Of a stretch of 31,711 bases of DNA, positions 7,594 through 14,714 are shown piece after piece. The DNA is from a virus. The first letter of the stretch is position 1. Each line of letters opens with the position of its first letter. The stretch is taken from positions 1 to 31,711 of IMG/VR virus record IMGVR_UViG_3300022868_000068; one strand, 5' to 3'. A program made the position numbers and the translations under genes. A model generated the notes under the pieces. The model was not told where the DNA came from and made no database searches. It saw nothing but the letters and a program-made list of their open reading frames with translations.

Positions 7594-10077
7594 ATGATAG
7601 AAAATCAAACACTTGAAAAGGCTTTAGAGTACTCTGCTCCCGCTTATTATAAAAAGATTTATTTGGCTGTTCGGGCATGGGGCGGTGCGTCCTATTCTTA
7701 CGATACCGAAGTGGATATTACCGATGATTTAGTTTCAATTACAAATGTTAAAACAAAATTAGACTGGGAATCATACGGTGTGTGGGCGTTTTCAAATTGT
7801 ACCTTAACTTTTAGAAATGACAAAAACCAATGGAAACTTGGAAAGACCGACGGCTACTTTGGAACTGATAAAATAATATTCTTATCTAAAATCAGAATAC
7901 TTGCGGGCAGTGATGACACAGGGCAGACAATGTTTTATGGCTATGTAACAAATGAGCCAATTTATAATACTGAATCCCGCACAGTTTCAATTACGATAAT
8001 TGGACACATGAAATCTTTAGAACTTGCCAACGCTGAAAATGTTAGCACGCTGGTTGAAGATGAGCTTTTAGGTTCAGACGCAGGGGCAGTTTTCACTACA
8101 GCCGAAGATGGTGTTGGAATTGTTGTTGAGGTTGTAAAGGGTGCTACAGGCGACGGTGCTTCGTTAGCCACTGCATTAAAAGAGGATACGGAATATAAAG
8201 TTACTGATTTAAATGATAAAGATAATCCCGCTACGATAACTTTAACCGACGCCTTAACCGCAGGCAATTCGGCATGGGTAACTTATAGATATTGGTATCA
8301 AGACAAAACCATAGAATGGATTGTAACGCAATTAGTTCTTGAGGCAGGAATTACAAGCTATGAAATATCACCCGCTGTTTTTGTGGGAAATGTAGAAAAT
8401 ACTTTTGCTCAATTAACGGCTACAGACTTTGATTTAGGAACAGATGATGATACGATTCATACCGACGGCGATGTTTCAATTCTAACAGGTTTCCCTCCCG
8501 CCTTAAATTTAACTTGGACGCAATTTGAAGCATTTAATTCTTCCTATGCAGTTACGGCTACAAGTATAAAAGCTGGACATCTTAATGGGTGGGCATCTGC
8601 TTACGCAACGCAAACTTTAGCGACAGGAACATGGCAGTTTTCTATATATGCACAGCCTTCTGCGGATTCGGGAGCAAGGGTATTTTATTATTTTATATCA
8701 TCTACCGAAAATAGAAGCACGACAAACGGTTACTGTTTATCATTTTTTCAAACAACAAGTTATCAGGCATATTTTATTTTATATAAAGTTACAAGTGGCA
8801 CTCTTACTCAAATTTGGGCAAGCAGTTATAATAACGGGAATATAATAAATATATCAAATCCATTAACTTTTAGAATAGCAAGAAATTCAGATGGTGAGTT
8901 TACTATTTGGACTAATTATCCCGTAGGATATTGGGCTTGGGTTTCACATGGTTTAGTAGCTACAGACACTACACATTCCACATCTGCTAAATTAATCGTT
9001 GCTGGTTGGGATTTTACATCGCCAACGACTGGAGTATATTTTGGCATTACTGTAATTTCTGCACATGAGAAAGTTGGAACAGAAGTGGGCTCATATACAT
9101 ATTATCCTTACGGTCAATATTTAACTCCTACCATTGACGGCACAGGTGGTTTTTTGAATTGGGGAAAAATTGCAACAGTGGAAAACGCTTTTAGCGGTGC
9201 ATATTCAGTTATTGAAACTAGGGACAAGACCAACATTGGCGACGCTTGGGGTTTATGGGTACAGGTAAGTGTAACAGGTGATATTCTAAGCACAAAAAGA
9301 TATTTGCAAGTTAGATGGACAGGATATGTGGCAAGAAATTGTCATGGTGAAAAAAATCCAACACTGCAAAGCTGGACTATTTATTATTACACAACAGACA
9401 CGACAATTGAAATGGTAAATCTTACAAACCAAAATTGTTTTGACGCAATTTCAGAACTTGCAAAAATATTAACTTATGAAATAGGATTTGATTCTACTGA
9501 TAAATTTATATTCAGACCACGAACAACAACGCTATCACCTTCTGAGATTTTAGATGATTCAAAGATAATAAATATATTAAATTATTCAGACGGTACGGAG
9601 CGAGTTTATAATCGTATCAATACAGAGTTTGGGGATTATAGAAAAATAGCAGATTCTACAAGTGAATCGGAAAGCTCGCCGACCTCTATTGAAAAATATG
9701 GAACTAAAGAATTAACAATAACATCGGGTAATCTTTTGCCAGCGTCCAGCGTTAATCTTGCTTATGTCATATCCCCGACGGTCTTTGATTATACCTATTT
9801 ACCAAAGCGGAGATTGACCGCACGCTGTAGGTTCTTTTTGAAATTAGAACTTGGCGACACGATAACGGTTAAATATTCAGAAAGCGATATATTAAAAATG
9901 TGGCATTGGGGTGATTCTTTTGTTGCCTATAGCACGGCTAATCCTAACTATGTTTTTTGGAATGATAGTTATGCAGGTGGAAAATTATCAGTTTGGGGTG
10001 TAAACTTTAGAATTGAAGGTATTGAATTTGATTTAGAAAACTGGAATACTATATATGACTTGGTGGAGATTATTTAA
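7594..10077 (+). CDS. Large tail-tip / tail-associated protein
   Basis: An 827-residue protein following the Dit-like gene. The first ~170 residues look like a baseplate hub N-terminus ('DDLVSITNVKTKLDWESYG', 'YGYVTNEPIYNTESRTVSIT'). Residues ~300-480 form an inserted beta-rich domain with many Trp, Tyr and Thr ('ATQTLATGTWQFSIYAQPS', 'ISNPLTFRIARNSDGEFTIW'), similar to concanavalin-like carbohydrate-binding folds. The last ~200 residues return to hub-like sequence ('YEIGFDSTDKFIFRPRTTT', 'LELGDTITVKYSE'). It is likely the central tip protein with an inserted glycan-binding module that helps host recognition. No peptidase or hydrolase motif was recognised. Confidence 0.72.
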   Translation: MIENQTLEKALEYSAPAYYKKIYLAVRAWGGASYSYDTEVDITDDLVSITNVKTKLDWESYGVWAFSNCTLTFRNDKNQWKLGKTDGYFGTDKIIFLSKIRILAGSDDTGQTMFYGYVTNEPIYNTESRTVSITIIGHMKSLELANAENVSTLVEDELLGSDAGAVFTTAEDGVGIVVEVVKGATGDGASLATALKEDTEYKVTDLNDKDNPATITLTDALTAGNSAWVTYRYWYQDKTIEWIVTQLVLEAGITSYEISPAVFVGNVENTFAQLTATDFDLGTDDDTIHTDGDVSILTGFPPALNLTWTQFEAFNSSYAVTATSIKAGHLNGWASAYATQTLATGTWQFSIYAQPSADSGARVFYYFISSTENRSTTNGYCLSFFQTTSYQAYFILYKVTSGTLTQIWASSYNNGNIINISNPLTFRIARNSDGEFTIWTNYPVGYWAWVSHGLVATDTTHSTSAKLIVAGWDFTSPTTGVYFGITVISAHEKVGTEVGSYTYYPYGQYLTPTIDGTGGFLNWGKIATVENAFSGAYSVIETRDKTNIGDAWGLWVQVSVTGDILSTKRYLQVRWTGYVARNCHGEKNPTLQSWTIYYYTTDTTIEMVNLTNQNCFDAISELAKILTYEIGFDSTDKFIFRPRTTTLSPSEILDDSKIINILNYSDGTERVYNRINTEFGDYRKIADSTSESESSPTSIEKYGTKELTITSGNLLPASSVNLAYVISPTVFDYTYLPKRRLTARCRFFLKLELGDTITVKYSESDILKMWHWGDSFVAYSTANPNYVFWNDSYAGGKLSVWGVNFRIEGIEFDLENWNTIYDLVEII

Positions 10078-10322
10078 TGGCATATCCAACAACAATTTCA
10101 AACGGTGATATTCCCGATGCAGATATATTAACAGGCTGGCTTGATTGGTTTGCGAAGGGAAGAGGGATTAAAAAAGCTACTTATGCTTTGATTAAAACTG
10201 AGGCATTAACAGACCCTACATATCCGTTTATGGCATGGGCGACTGATACGGAACAGCTTGTATTTTACACAGGAGATATTACTATCGGCGATGTGGGTTT
10301 TATAACTATCGGCGGTGCTTAA
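10077..10322 (+). CDS. Small tail-region protein, unknown
   Basis: An 81-residue protein whose ATG shares the last base of the tip protein stop (TAATG), so it is translated with it. It starts with 'MAYPTTISNGDIPDADILTG', then has a 'WLDWFAKGRGIKKATYALIK' helix and a Gly/Ile-rich C-terminus. The phrase '...NG...DAD.......' at the start is common in small proteins that precede tail fibres. It may be a tip accessory or fibre attachment protein. There is no signal peptide and no known motif. Confidence 0.6.
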   Translation: MAYPTTISNGDIPDADILTGWLDWFAKGRGIKKATYALIKTEALTDPTYPFMAWATDTEQLVFYTGDITIGDVGFITIGGA

Positions 10323-10345
10323 AATATTACAGGAGAAAAAAGAAA

Positions 10346-10630
10346 ATGAAAAAAATATTAATAACAGCGGTGATTGGTTTTGCTCTAGCTTTCATAGGAG
10401 TAAGGGTAGGATTCTGTTTGCAAAAACTGTTTGGTTTTCAGCCTCAATTTATTGAATACACGGATGAAACCACAGTAAATTACTATGGTTTTGTACATGA
10501 AAATGGCGAGTGGTATATAATGAAATCCACTGGAGCGAATATAACTTATACACGGGGCTTATCTCTTTCAACCGCCGCATGGGTTCAGCGTACAACGCAA
10601 ACTTTTGTAAACTATGAAGATTTGTGGTAA
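10346..10630 (+). CDS. Membrane-anchored or exported tail-region protein
   Basis: A 94-residue protein with ribosome site CAGGAG. Residues 3-26 are a Lys-Lys start followed by a hydrophobic run (ILITAVIGFALAFIGVRV), which is either an N-terminal membrane anchor or an uncleaved signal. The rest, 'NYYGFVHENGEWYIMKSTGA' and the end 'STAAWVQRTTQTFVNYEDLW', resembles short soluble phage proteins found beside tail fibres (a 'GnWYI.r....yarG......aW..R..l.Y....e' pattern, from memory). It is the first of three consecutive genes with export signals, which is odd for tail components. Confidence 0.6.
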   Translation: MKKILITAVIGFALAFIGVRVGFCLQKLFGFQPQFIEYTDETTVNYYGFVHENGEWYIMKSTGANITYTRGLSLSTAAWVQRTTQTFVNYEDLW

Positions 10631-10660
10631 ATAAATTTATAAATTAACAGGAGATTTTAA

Positions 10661-11173
10661 ATGAAAAAACTAATTATAGGACTGCTTTTTTTAAGCACAT
10701 CGGCGTTTAGTGCGGATTTAAGAATGAATCCGTTTACTAAAACATTTGATTATTTTCAAAGTACAGCCACGCTTTCAAGTGATTTTCTTTTATTGAACGG
10801 TGGTAATTTTATGACTGGTCAATTCCAAACGGAAAGCTCCGCTACAGTTAAAGGTGATTTGGGAGTTGGGGGCGACGCTGATATTACCGGTTCGGCAACG
10901 ATTAAAGGTGCAGACGGTTTACTTGTTGACTATGAAGTCAAAGCTGGTAGTGCTAATATAACGGCAGAAACCACAGTAGGTGGACAATTAACCGTTAATT
11001 CTGCTGTTAAGTTTCATTCACAGACACAGGCGCAGATTGAAGTTTATGACCCGATAACAGTAGGTGAAATGTTCTATTGTTCGGACTGCACAGCAACAAC
11101 TTTGTGTATTTCCACAGGAACTGTAGTAGGAGATTTTTCAACAATACAAGATCCTACTTCAGCTTGTGATTAA
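10661..11173 (+). CDS. Secreted fibre-like repeat protein
   Basis: A 170-residue protein with ribosome site CAGGAG and a textbook Sec signal peptide: MKKLIIGLLFLSTSAFSA with cleavage expected after AFSA. The mature part starts with a short 'NPFTKTFDYF' and then runs through short beta repeats rich in G, T, V and A ('GDLGVGGDADITGSATIKGA', 'EVKAGSANITAETTVGGQLT'), as in beta-helical fibre shafts. The C-terminus has three Cys in 'FYCSDCTATTLCISTGT' and another at the last-but-one residue. It looks like a tail fibre shaft that has gained a secretion signal, or a secreted/pilin-like product. Role unknown. Confidence 0.68.
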   Translation: MKKLIIGLLFLSTSAFSADLRMNPFTKTFDYFQSTATLSSDFLLLNGGNFMTGQFQTESSATVKGDLGVGGDADITGSATIKGADGLLVDYEVKAGSANITAETTVGGQLTVNSAVKFHSQTQAQIEVYDPITVGEMFYCSDCTATTLCISTGTVVGDFSTIQDPTSACD

Positions 11174-11186
11174 GGAGCGATAATTA

Positions 11187-12074
11187 ATGAAAAAAATATT
11201 ATTTCTACTCTTTGCTTTTACTGGAAACTGTTGGGCTATCAGTCCATATTATGGCACAACGCTTTCAACAACAACAGGCAAGGCAAGCGGTCACATTTCA
11301 GGTGTCTATCAAGTGGCGGCCGGCTCAACGACTTATAGCACATACACGATTACACTTGACGGAAACGGTGGAAATATAAGCTCAAGTGGAACGCTCACAA
11401 CCAACGATATTGTAGCCGATGAAATAGACTGCTCAAGTGTTACCGCCCTTCATGGAATCATAACCGGAACTGTTGCAATTTCCACTGACACCTCATTCAA
11501 CAAAGGTCTTTCAATATATGCCATTTCGGCTAATGCCAGCGCCGATTCCACATTTAACATTCAAAGTTCTAGCAATTATGGCATGTTTTCTGTAATAAAT
11601 TATACAAGAGGAAATCAGGGTATATGTTTTGATTGCGATAAAGATACTAACAGTTGGGGTGAGGAATCACGCAATGCCACAAGTAACTTTATGATTAGCA
11701 ATAGCATAGCTAAGCTGAGATTCAGGGCGGCAAGTGGTATTGCTCTTGAAGGAAATCTATTAACTGAATGGAAAGACGCTATTATTATAGATAAAAATGG
11801 TGATATTTATCAGGGTGATACTGTTAATAATTCCACATTTTCATATACAACTGGAAATCAAGCAGTAAAATCATTGACTGTAGCCGACAACTCAATACTA
11901 GGAGGTATCAATATAATTGGTACTAAAACCACTGGCGAGATTCAAGCTTATTCTTGTAGTGGGCATGCAACAAATCCATGTGTGATTTATAATACGACGA
12001 ACAATGACCTTTACACCTCAACAGGTACGGCCGTAAGTCAGTTTAAATCACAGTTAGACGGGAGTGGGTTGTAA
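11187..12074 (+). CDS. Second secreted fibre-like protein
   Basis: A 295-residue protein 13 bases after its neighbour, ribosome site AAGGAG. The N-terminus MKKILFLLFAFTGNCWA is a signal peptide, most likely cut after CWA; the C in 'NCWA' is not in a proper lipobox. The mature part is Ser/Thr/Gly/Asn-rich and beta-like ('GNGGNISSSGTLTTNDIVAD', 'TGTVAISTDTSFNKGLSIYA'), with Cys pairs ('GICFDCDKD', 'YSCSGHATNPC') that could form disulfides outside the cytoplasm. The end 'LYTSTGTAVSQFKSQLDG' matches the 'STGT' pattern of the preceding protein, so the two are probably related in design. Confidence 0.68.
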   Translation: MKKILFLLFAFTGNCWAISPYYGTTLSTTTGKASGHISGVYQVAAGSTTYSTYTITLDGNGGNISSSGTLTTNDIVADEIDCSSVTALHGIITGTVAISTDTSFNKGLSIYAISANASADSTFNIQSSSNYGMFSVINYTRGNQGICFDCDKDTNSWGEESRNATSNFMISNSIAKLRFRAASGIALEGNLLTEWKDAIIIDKNGDIYQGDTVNNSTFSYTTGNQAVKSLTVADNSILGGINIIGTKTTGEIQAYSCSGHATNPCVIYNTTNNDLYTSTGTAVSQFKSQLDGSGL

Positions 12075-12075
12075 A

Positions 12076-12186
12076 ATGCTTAAACTATTTTACAAAATAA
12101 TTGACTGGATTTTCTATAAGCTAAATGGTAGTGATGACTGGGTACATCCTAATGATGTACCAAAGGATAATAATGGGATTCTTTAA
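12076..12186 (+). CDS. Small 36-residue protein, unknown
   Basis: An ATG two bases after the previous stop opens a 36-residue frame, MLKLFYKIIDWIFYKLNGSD and on to ...KDNNGIL, with an amphipathic, aromatic N-terminal helix. A possible ribosome site (GGGAG) lies a little far upstream. It overlaps the next gene by 14 bases. It could be a small membrane-active peptide in the lysis area, but coding is not certain. Confidence 0.4.
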   Translation: MLKLFYKIIDWIFYKLNGSDDWVHPNDVPKDNNGIL

Positions 12187-12622
12187 CTGGATATTTAAAA
12201 GCAAAGATTGGAAATCTTTAGGCTTAATACTTTCCGCTTTTGAATTAGAGCAGGCTTGCCTAGATGTTTACAATTCCGCTGAAAGCAAAACCGATGATAA
12301 GAATTACAAGCTGTTACAATACAAAGATATTATAGACCTATGCCAAAAGGCTATCTATCCCGCTAAAACGCATTTAGCAGAGGTGTGGGATTGCGATGAT
12401 ATAGCAAGGCAGGCATTATGCGATGTACGCAAGTATTGGGCTTTTAACGCCATGTGTGATGTGGCTTTGGCTTGCGGTAATGCGATAATTGAAACAAAAT
12501 CAGGCGGTGTTCATAGCCTCCCCTTCTTTGTAACAAATGAAAAACAAATTGTATTTTATAACCCGCAATCGGAAACCTTTTTTATTGATGCGAAAATTAA
12601 AGTTTATGAACTAAGATTCTAA
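12173..12622 (+). CDS. Phage protein with possible papain-like (Cys-Asp-Asp...His) core
   Basis: I start at the ATG at 12173 (AAAGGA upstream); an in-frame ATG at 12125 would add 16 residues that look non-native and lie within the upstream frame. The 149-residue product has 'AEVWDCDDIARQALCDVRKY', then 'ALACGNAIIETKSGGVHSLP' and 'IVFYNPQSETF'. The spacing of the Cys-Asp-Asp helix, a His strand and an Asn-Pro-Gln loop recalls phage proteins of papain/transglutaminase-like fold that sit close to lysis genes. The usual His-Ala-Trp motif is not present, so catalytic activity is doubtful. Confidence 0.6.
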   Translation: MGFFNWIFKSKDWKSLGLILSAFELEQACLDVYNSAESKTDDKNYKLLQYKDIIDLCQKAIYPAKTHLAEVWDCDDIARQALCDVRKYWAFNAMCDVALACGNAIIETKSGGVHSLPFFVTNEKQIVFYNPQSETFFIDAKIKVYELRF

Positions 12623-12637
12623 ATTGGAGCGTTACTT

Positions 12638-12922
12638 ATGGGAAATGATGATGATAAGCAAAATGTAGAACTGGCGAAAGCTAAAATTTTATTAGAGATT
12701 ACTAACAAAAGATTAGACGGTCATTCCAATTCAATAGAGGGTTTAAACCGAAGCATACACGGTTTTAATGGCACTGTTGGTCTTGTTGGAATAGTGGCGG
12801 CTAACAGCAAAAGTATCAGAGATGTGAAGAGTATGCTGTTTAAGGCGGTGTCCATGATCCTTGTTGCAATAATTATAAATATCGTAATCAGCGTGTTAAA
12901 ATTTTCTAAAGTGGGAGGCTAA
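12638..12922 (+). CDS. Membrane-anchored coiled-coil protein, lysis accessory candidate
   Basis: A 94-residue protein with ribosome site TTGGAG. Residues 1-60 are polar with heptad-like 'ITNKRLDGHSNSIEGLNRSI', and residues ~70-90 form one strong membrane segment (AVSMILVAIIINIVISVL), followed by a short basic tail. This tail-anchored layout is seen in phage hemolysin/XhlA-type proteins and some holin partners. It lies directly before the endolysin candidate with no gap. A holin or antiholin role is reasonable but unproven. Confidence 0.6.
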   Translation: MGNDDDKQNVELAKAKILLEITNKRLDGHSNSIEGLNRSIHGFNGTVGLVGIVAANSKSIRDVKSMLFKAVSMILVAIIINIVISVLKFSKVGG

Positions 12923-13396
12923 ATGCGAGAACTTGAAGATAAAAAGTATTTAAAATATCTTTGTAAGGATTTAATCACAAAAGAAAACTGGTATCCTAAA
13001 ATAAGATTCAAAAGCTGGGTTACATATTGCAATTTTGCAGTCAATTTTATAATGGAAAATTTTAGTTACTTTGAATTTAATAATAAATTTGCAAATGATA
13101 TAGTGGACATTATGACTGAAAGTCCAGTTTGGAAACCAGTGTCTTTTGTTGACGGTTTTATCTCTGCAAGAAGCGGTAAAATAGTTATTGCAAGTCAAAA
13201 AGGTTTAAAGCACGGTCATGTGGCTGTTTTATATCCGGCTGATTTTATGCAGGTCTCGGGTTCTTTTGGCGGTGAAGTTCCTATGGTTTTGAATATGGGA
13301 ATGACAGTGGGTATAGTCCATTTGGGCTTTGCTTTCAGTAAAAACCCCATGCCAAAACTTTATCTTTACGATTCAGAAAATTGTAAAACTATTTAA
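12923..13396 (+). CDS. Endolysin candidate, CHAP-like cysteine peptidase/amidase
   Basis: A 157-residue protein that follows the membrane protein with no spacer (AGTGGGAGGCTAA ATG). The likely catalytic Cys36 lies in 'SWVTYCNFAVNFIMENF', His99 in 'GLKHGHVAVLYPADF', and Asn124 in 'VPMVLNMGMTVG'. This Cys...GHVAV...N arrangement, with 'FANDIVDIM' after the Cys helix, is the CHAP/NlpC-like fold found in many phage cell wall lysins. No separate binding domain is present, so it is a single-domain enzyme. It has no signal peptide and would need a holin to reach the wall. Good support from motif and neighbours. Confidence 0.72.
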   Translation: MRELEDKKYLKYLCKDLITKENWYPKIRFKSWVTYCNFAVNFIMENFSYFEFNNKFANDIVDIMTESPVWKPVSFVDGFISARSGKIVIASQKGLKHGHVAVLYPADFMQVSGSFGGEVPMVLNMGMTVGIVHLGFAFSKNPMPKLYLYDSENCKTI

Positions 13397-13411
13397 AGAT
13401 TATGTTATACT
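13381..13411 (+). promoter_or_regulatory. Candidate extended -10 promoter
   Basis: TTGTAA (13381-13386), 19 bases, then TG-T-TATACT (-10 at 13406-13411). The TG at 13403-13404 makes an extended -10, which tolerates the weak -35 and long spacer. Transcription would start near 13418, just before two stable hairpins. It overlaps the end of the endolysin gene. Confidence 0.5.
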
Positions 13412-13417
13412 AGATTT

Positions 13418-13515
13418 AACACACCCGCCACACCTCTTAACAATGTGCAATTTGGGCGGGTAGGGCAGGCGGTAACGCTTGCCAAAATTTGAGGTTAAAT
13501 TGAAAGGAGAAAATA
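13418..13515 (+). ncRNA. Structured 5' leader RNA (two stacked hairpins)
   Basis: Stem 1: ACCCGCC (13423-13429) with GGCGGGT (13455-13461), seven perfect pairs, 25-base loop. Two bases later stem 2: GGCAGGCG (13464-13471) with CGCTTGCC (13476-13483), eight pairs with one wobble, closed by a GUAA (GNRA) tetraloop. The loop of stem 1 has ACCTC (13432-13436), which could pair with GAGGT (13491-13495) downstream. The structure ends just before the ribosome site of a 34-residue ORF. A short GTG ORF (13445-13492) also runs through it. It could be a cis regulator or a small RNA. Confidence 0.42.
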
Positions 13516-13620
13516 ATGGCAACTGTTAAACCTGATTTACTGGATTCAGAAAAATTAGATGATAGAATTCGTGCTTTCTTTGAATCTCTTGAAATGCAAA
13601 TTGAAATTATTAGATGGTAA
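13516..13620 (+). CDS. Small 34-residue protein, unknown
   Basis: ATG at 13516 preceded by an excellent ribosome site (GAAAGGAGA, eight bases away). The product starts MATVKPDLLDSEKLDDRIRA and ends in an amphipathic helix 'FFESLEMQIEIIRW'. It is acidic, with no membrane segment. It lies behind the structured leader and ahead of the second copy of the TTTGAGGTT motif. The strong ribosome site supports real translation; its role is unknown. Confidence 0.55.
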   Translation: MATVKPDLLDSEKLDDRIRAFFESLEMQIEIIRW

Positions 13621-13680
13621 TAAATAAATTGCTTAAAAAAATGTATCTATCCGCTAAGATTTGAGGTTTAAAATTAAAGC

Positions 13681-13707
13681 GAACTGTTCCAAAAATTGGA
13701 ATAGTTC
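13681..13707 (+). promoter_or_regulatory. Hairpin before the 13723 gene
   Basis: GAACTGTTCC (13681-13690) pairs with GGAATAGTTC (13698-13707), ten pairs with one wobble, seven-base loop AAAAATT. The AGGAG ribosome site of the next gene begins four bases later and there is no T-tract, so it may modulate ribosome loading instead of ending transcription. Confidence 0.5.
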
Positions 13708-13722
13708 AGAAGGAGATGCGTG

Positions 13723-13929
13723 ATGGAATTACCAAGACTACCAGAAAATAAAGATGAGGACTTGGTGGAAAAGGCACTGAGGAAAATTACAGAAGTAAGC
13801 CAATATCCAGTAAAAGTTATTGAATCATTTTGGAAATTGCTTGAATTTGCAAGACTCACATTGAGTCAAAGTACAGAACTAGGGGATCCTTGGGTCTGTA
13901 CACACTTTAAGGATGTACACGGAACGTGA
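13723..13929 (+). CDS. Small acidic helical protein, unknown
   Basis: A 68-residue protein. I use the ATG at 13723, seven bases after AGGAG; a GTG three bases upstream is too close. It starts MELPRLPENKDEDLVEKALR and continues with a long helix 'KITEVSQYPVKVIESFWKLL'. There are no Cys clusters apart from one C and no membrane segment. It is followed 13 bases later by the PP-loop gene, so the two likely form a pair. It could be a partner of that enzyme, but there is no family evidence. Confidence 0.6.
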   Translation: MELPRLPENKDEDLVEKALRKITEVSQYPVKVIESFWKLLEFARLTLSQSTELGDPWVCTHFKDVHGT

Positions 13930-13942
13930 ACAAGGAGAATTG

Positions 13943-14641
13943 GTGAACAGCATGGAAACAATATTAGCATGGTCAGGTGGTAAAGATAGCACAGCAACGG
14001 GAATACTAGCAAAGATTCACGGAATTAAGATTGATGAAATAGTTACGGTAATGCCAGACCCATTTGAGAAAGAATTTGAATTTATAGAAAGATTTGAGGA
14101 GTTTATGGGACAGAAGGTAACAATAATCAAGAGTCCGACATTTGAGGATTATTTTTATCGTGTAAAAAAGAGAGGATTGCATAAAGGAACTATATATGGC
14201 TTTCCCTTCACCATATATAAAACCTGTGCTAGGATTTTAAAGTGGGAACCGATGGAGAAGTACCTTGGCGGCAGGGAACGAAAGACGCTGATAGGGGTAG
14301 CAAAGGGTGAAAACAGAAAGCTCCATAAAGCTGAAAGCCTGTTAATAAAATATGGACTAACTGAGGATGACGCAAGGGAACTGTGTGTCAAGTATGATTT
14401 GCTAAATCCATTATATTCTTATTTTAAACGACTAGGTTGTGTTAGATGTCCGAAGCAGGGAAGAAAAGCATTAGAGGGAGTTAGAATGTTAGAACCAAAT
14501 AAATGGAACTGGCTGGTGGAACATGATTCAGAAAGCCCAGTGAAATTTAAACCGAATAAGACCCTAAAGGAATTTATGGGAGATAAGTTTAAAATTGCCA
14601 ATTCTAATAGAGTTTGTAAGTTTGATAATAAGGAGGCATGA
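13943..14641 (+). CDS. PP-loop (PAPS reductase-like) enzyme
   Basis: I choose the GTG at 13943, five bases after AAGGAG, over an ATG at 13913 that overlaps the previous gene. The 232-residue product begins with 'ETILAWSGGKDSTATGIL', the PP-loop (SGGKDS at residues 11-16) of the adenine nucleotide alpha hydrolase/PAPS reductase superfamily, which binds ATP or PAPS. Downstream Cys residues are in 'YKTCARILKW' (C95) and 'RLGCVRCPKQG' (C166, C169), the common GC..CP pair of phage COG0175-like proteins, possibly metal or Fe-S binding. Such proteins occur in many phages; sulfur assimilation, tRNA or DNA thiolation and base editing are all possible. Substrate unknown. Confidence 0.8.
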   Translation: MNSMETILAWSGGKDSTATGILAKIHGIKIDEIVTVMPDPFEKEFEFIERFEEFMGQKVTIIKSPTFEDYFYRVKKRGLHKGTIYGFPFTIYKTCARILKWEPMEKYLGGRERKTLIGVAKGENRKLHKAESLLIKYGLTEDDARELCVKYDLLNPLYSYFKRLGCVRCPKQGRKALEGVRMLEPNKWNWLVEHDSESPVKFKPNKTLKEFMGDKFKIANSNRVCKFDNKEA

Positions 14642-14682
14642 ACACGGAGGAGAATAGCTCAATAGGTAGTAAACTAGTTTGA
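14638..14682 (+). CDS. Possible 14-residue leader peptide
   Basis: ATG at 14638 has a near-perfect ribosome site (AAGGAGGC, immediately before it, spacing short) and overlaps the PP-loop stop (ATGA). It reads MNTEENSSIGSKLV and stops at the TGA inside the third TTTGAGGTTTAAAATT copy. It may couple translation to the next gene rather than make a functional peptide. Confidence 0.3.
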   Translation: MNTEENSSIGSKLV

Positions 14683-14714
14683 GGTTTAAAATTGACACCA
14701 CAAAAGGAGAACAT

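Larger units (their letters stand above)
13488..14693 (+). repeat. Dispersed motif TTTGAGGTTTAAAATT, three copies
   Basis: Copies at 13488-13501 (TTTGAGGTTAAATT), 13660-13675 and 14678-14693 (both exact). In each copy the TGA is the stop of a very short upstream frame (GTG at 13445, ATG at 13641, ATG at 14638), and TTGA overlaps a possible TTG start (reading R-F-K-I next in copies 2 and 3). GAGGT is also Shine-Dalgarno-like. Each copy precedes a small or accessory gene (34-residue ORF; the 13723/13943 pair; the 14715 gene), so it may be a translational coupling element or a cassette junction. Confidence 0.6.

Noticed and set aside
7594-10077. Diversity-generating target in the large tip protein
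   Set aside because: There is no reverse transcriptase gene and no template-like repeat of its 3' end in the window.
14650-14705. tRNA-like string (TAGCTCAATAGGTAG, then GGTTTAAAATT and ACACCA)
   Set aside because: The D-arm-like words are present, but no acceptor stem, anticodon stem or T-stem can be paired, and the length is too short.
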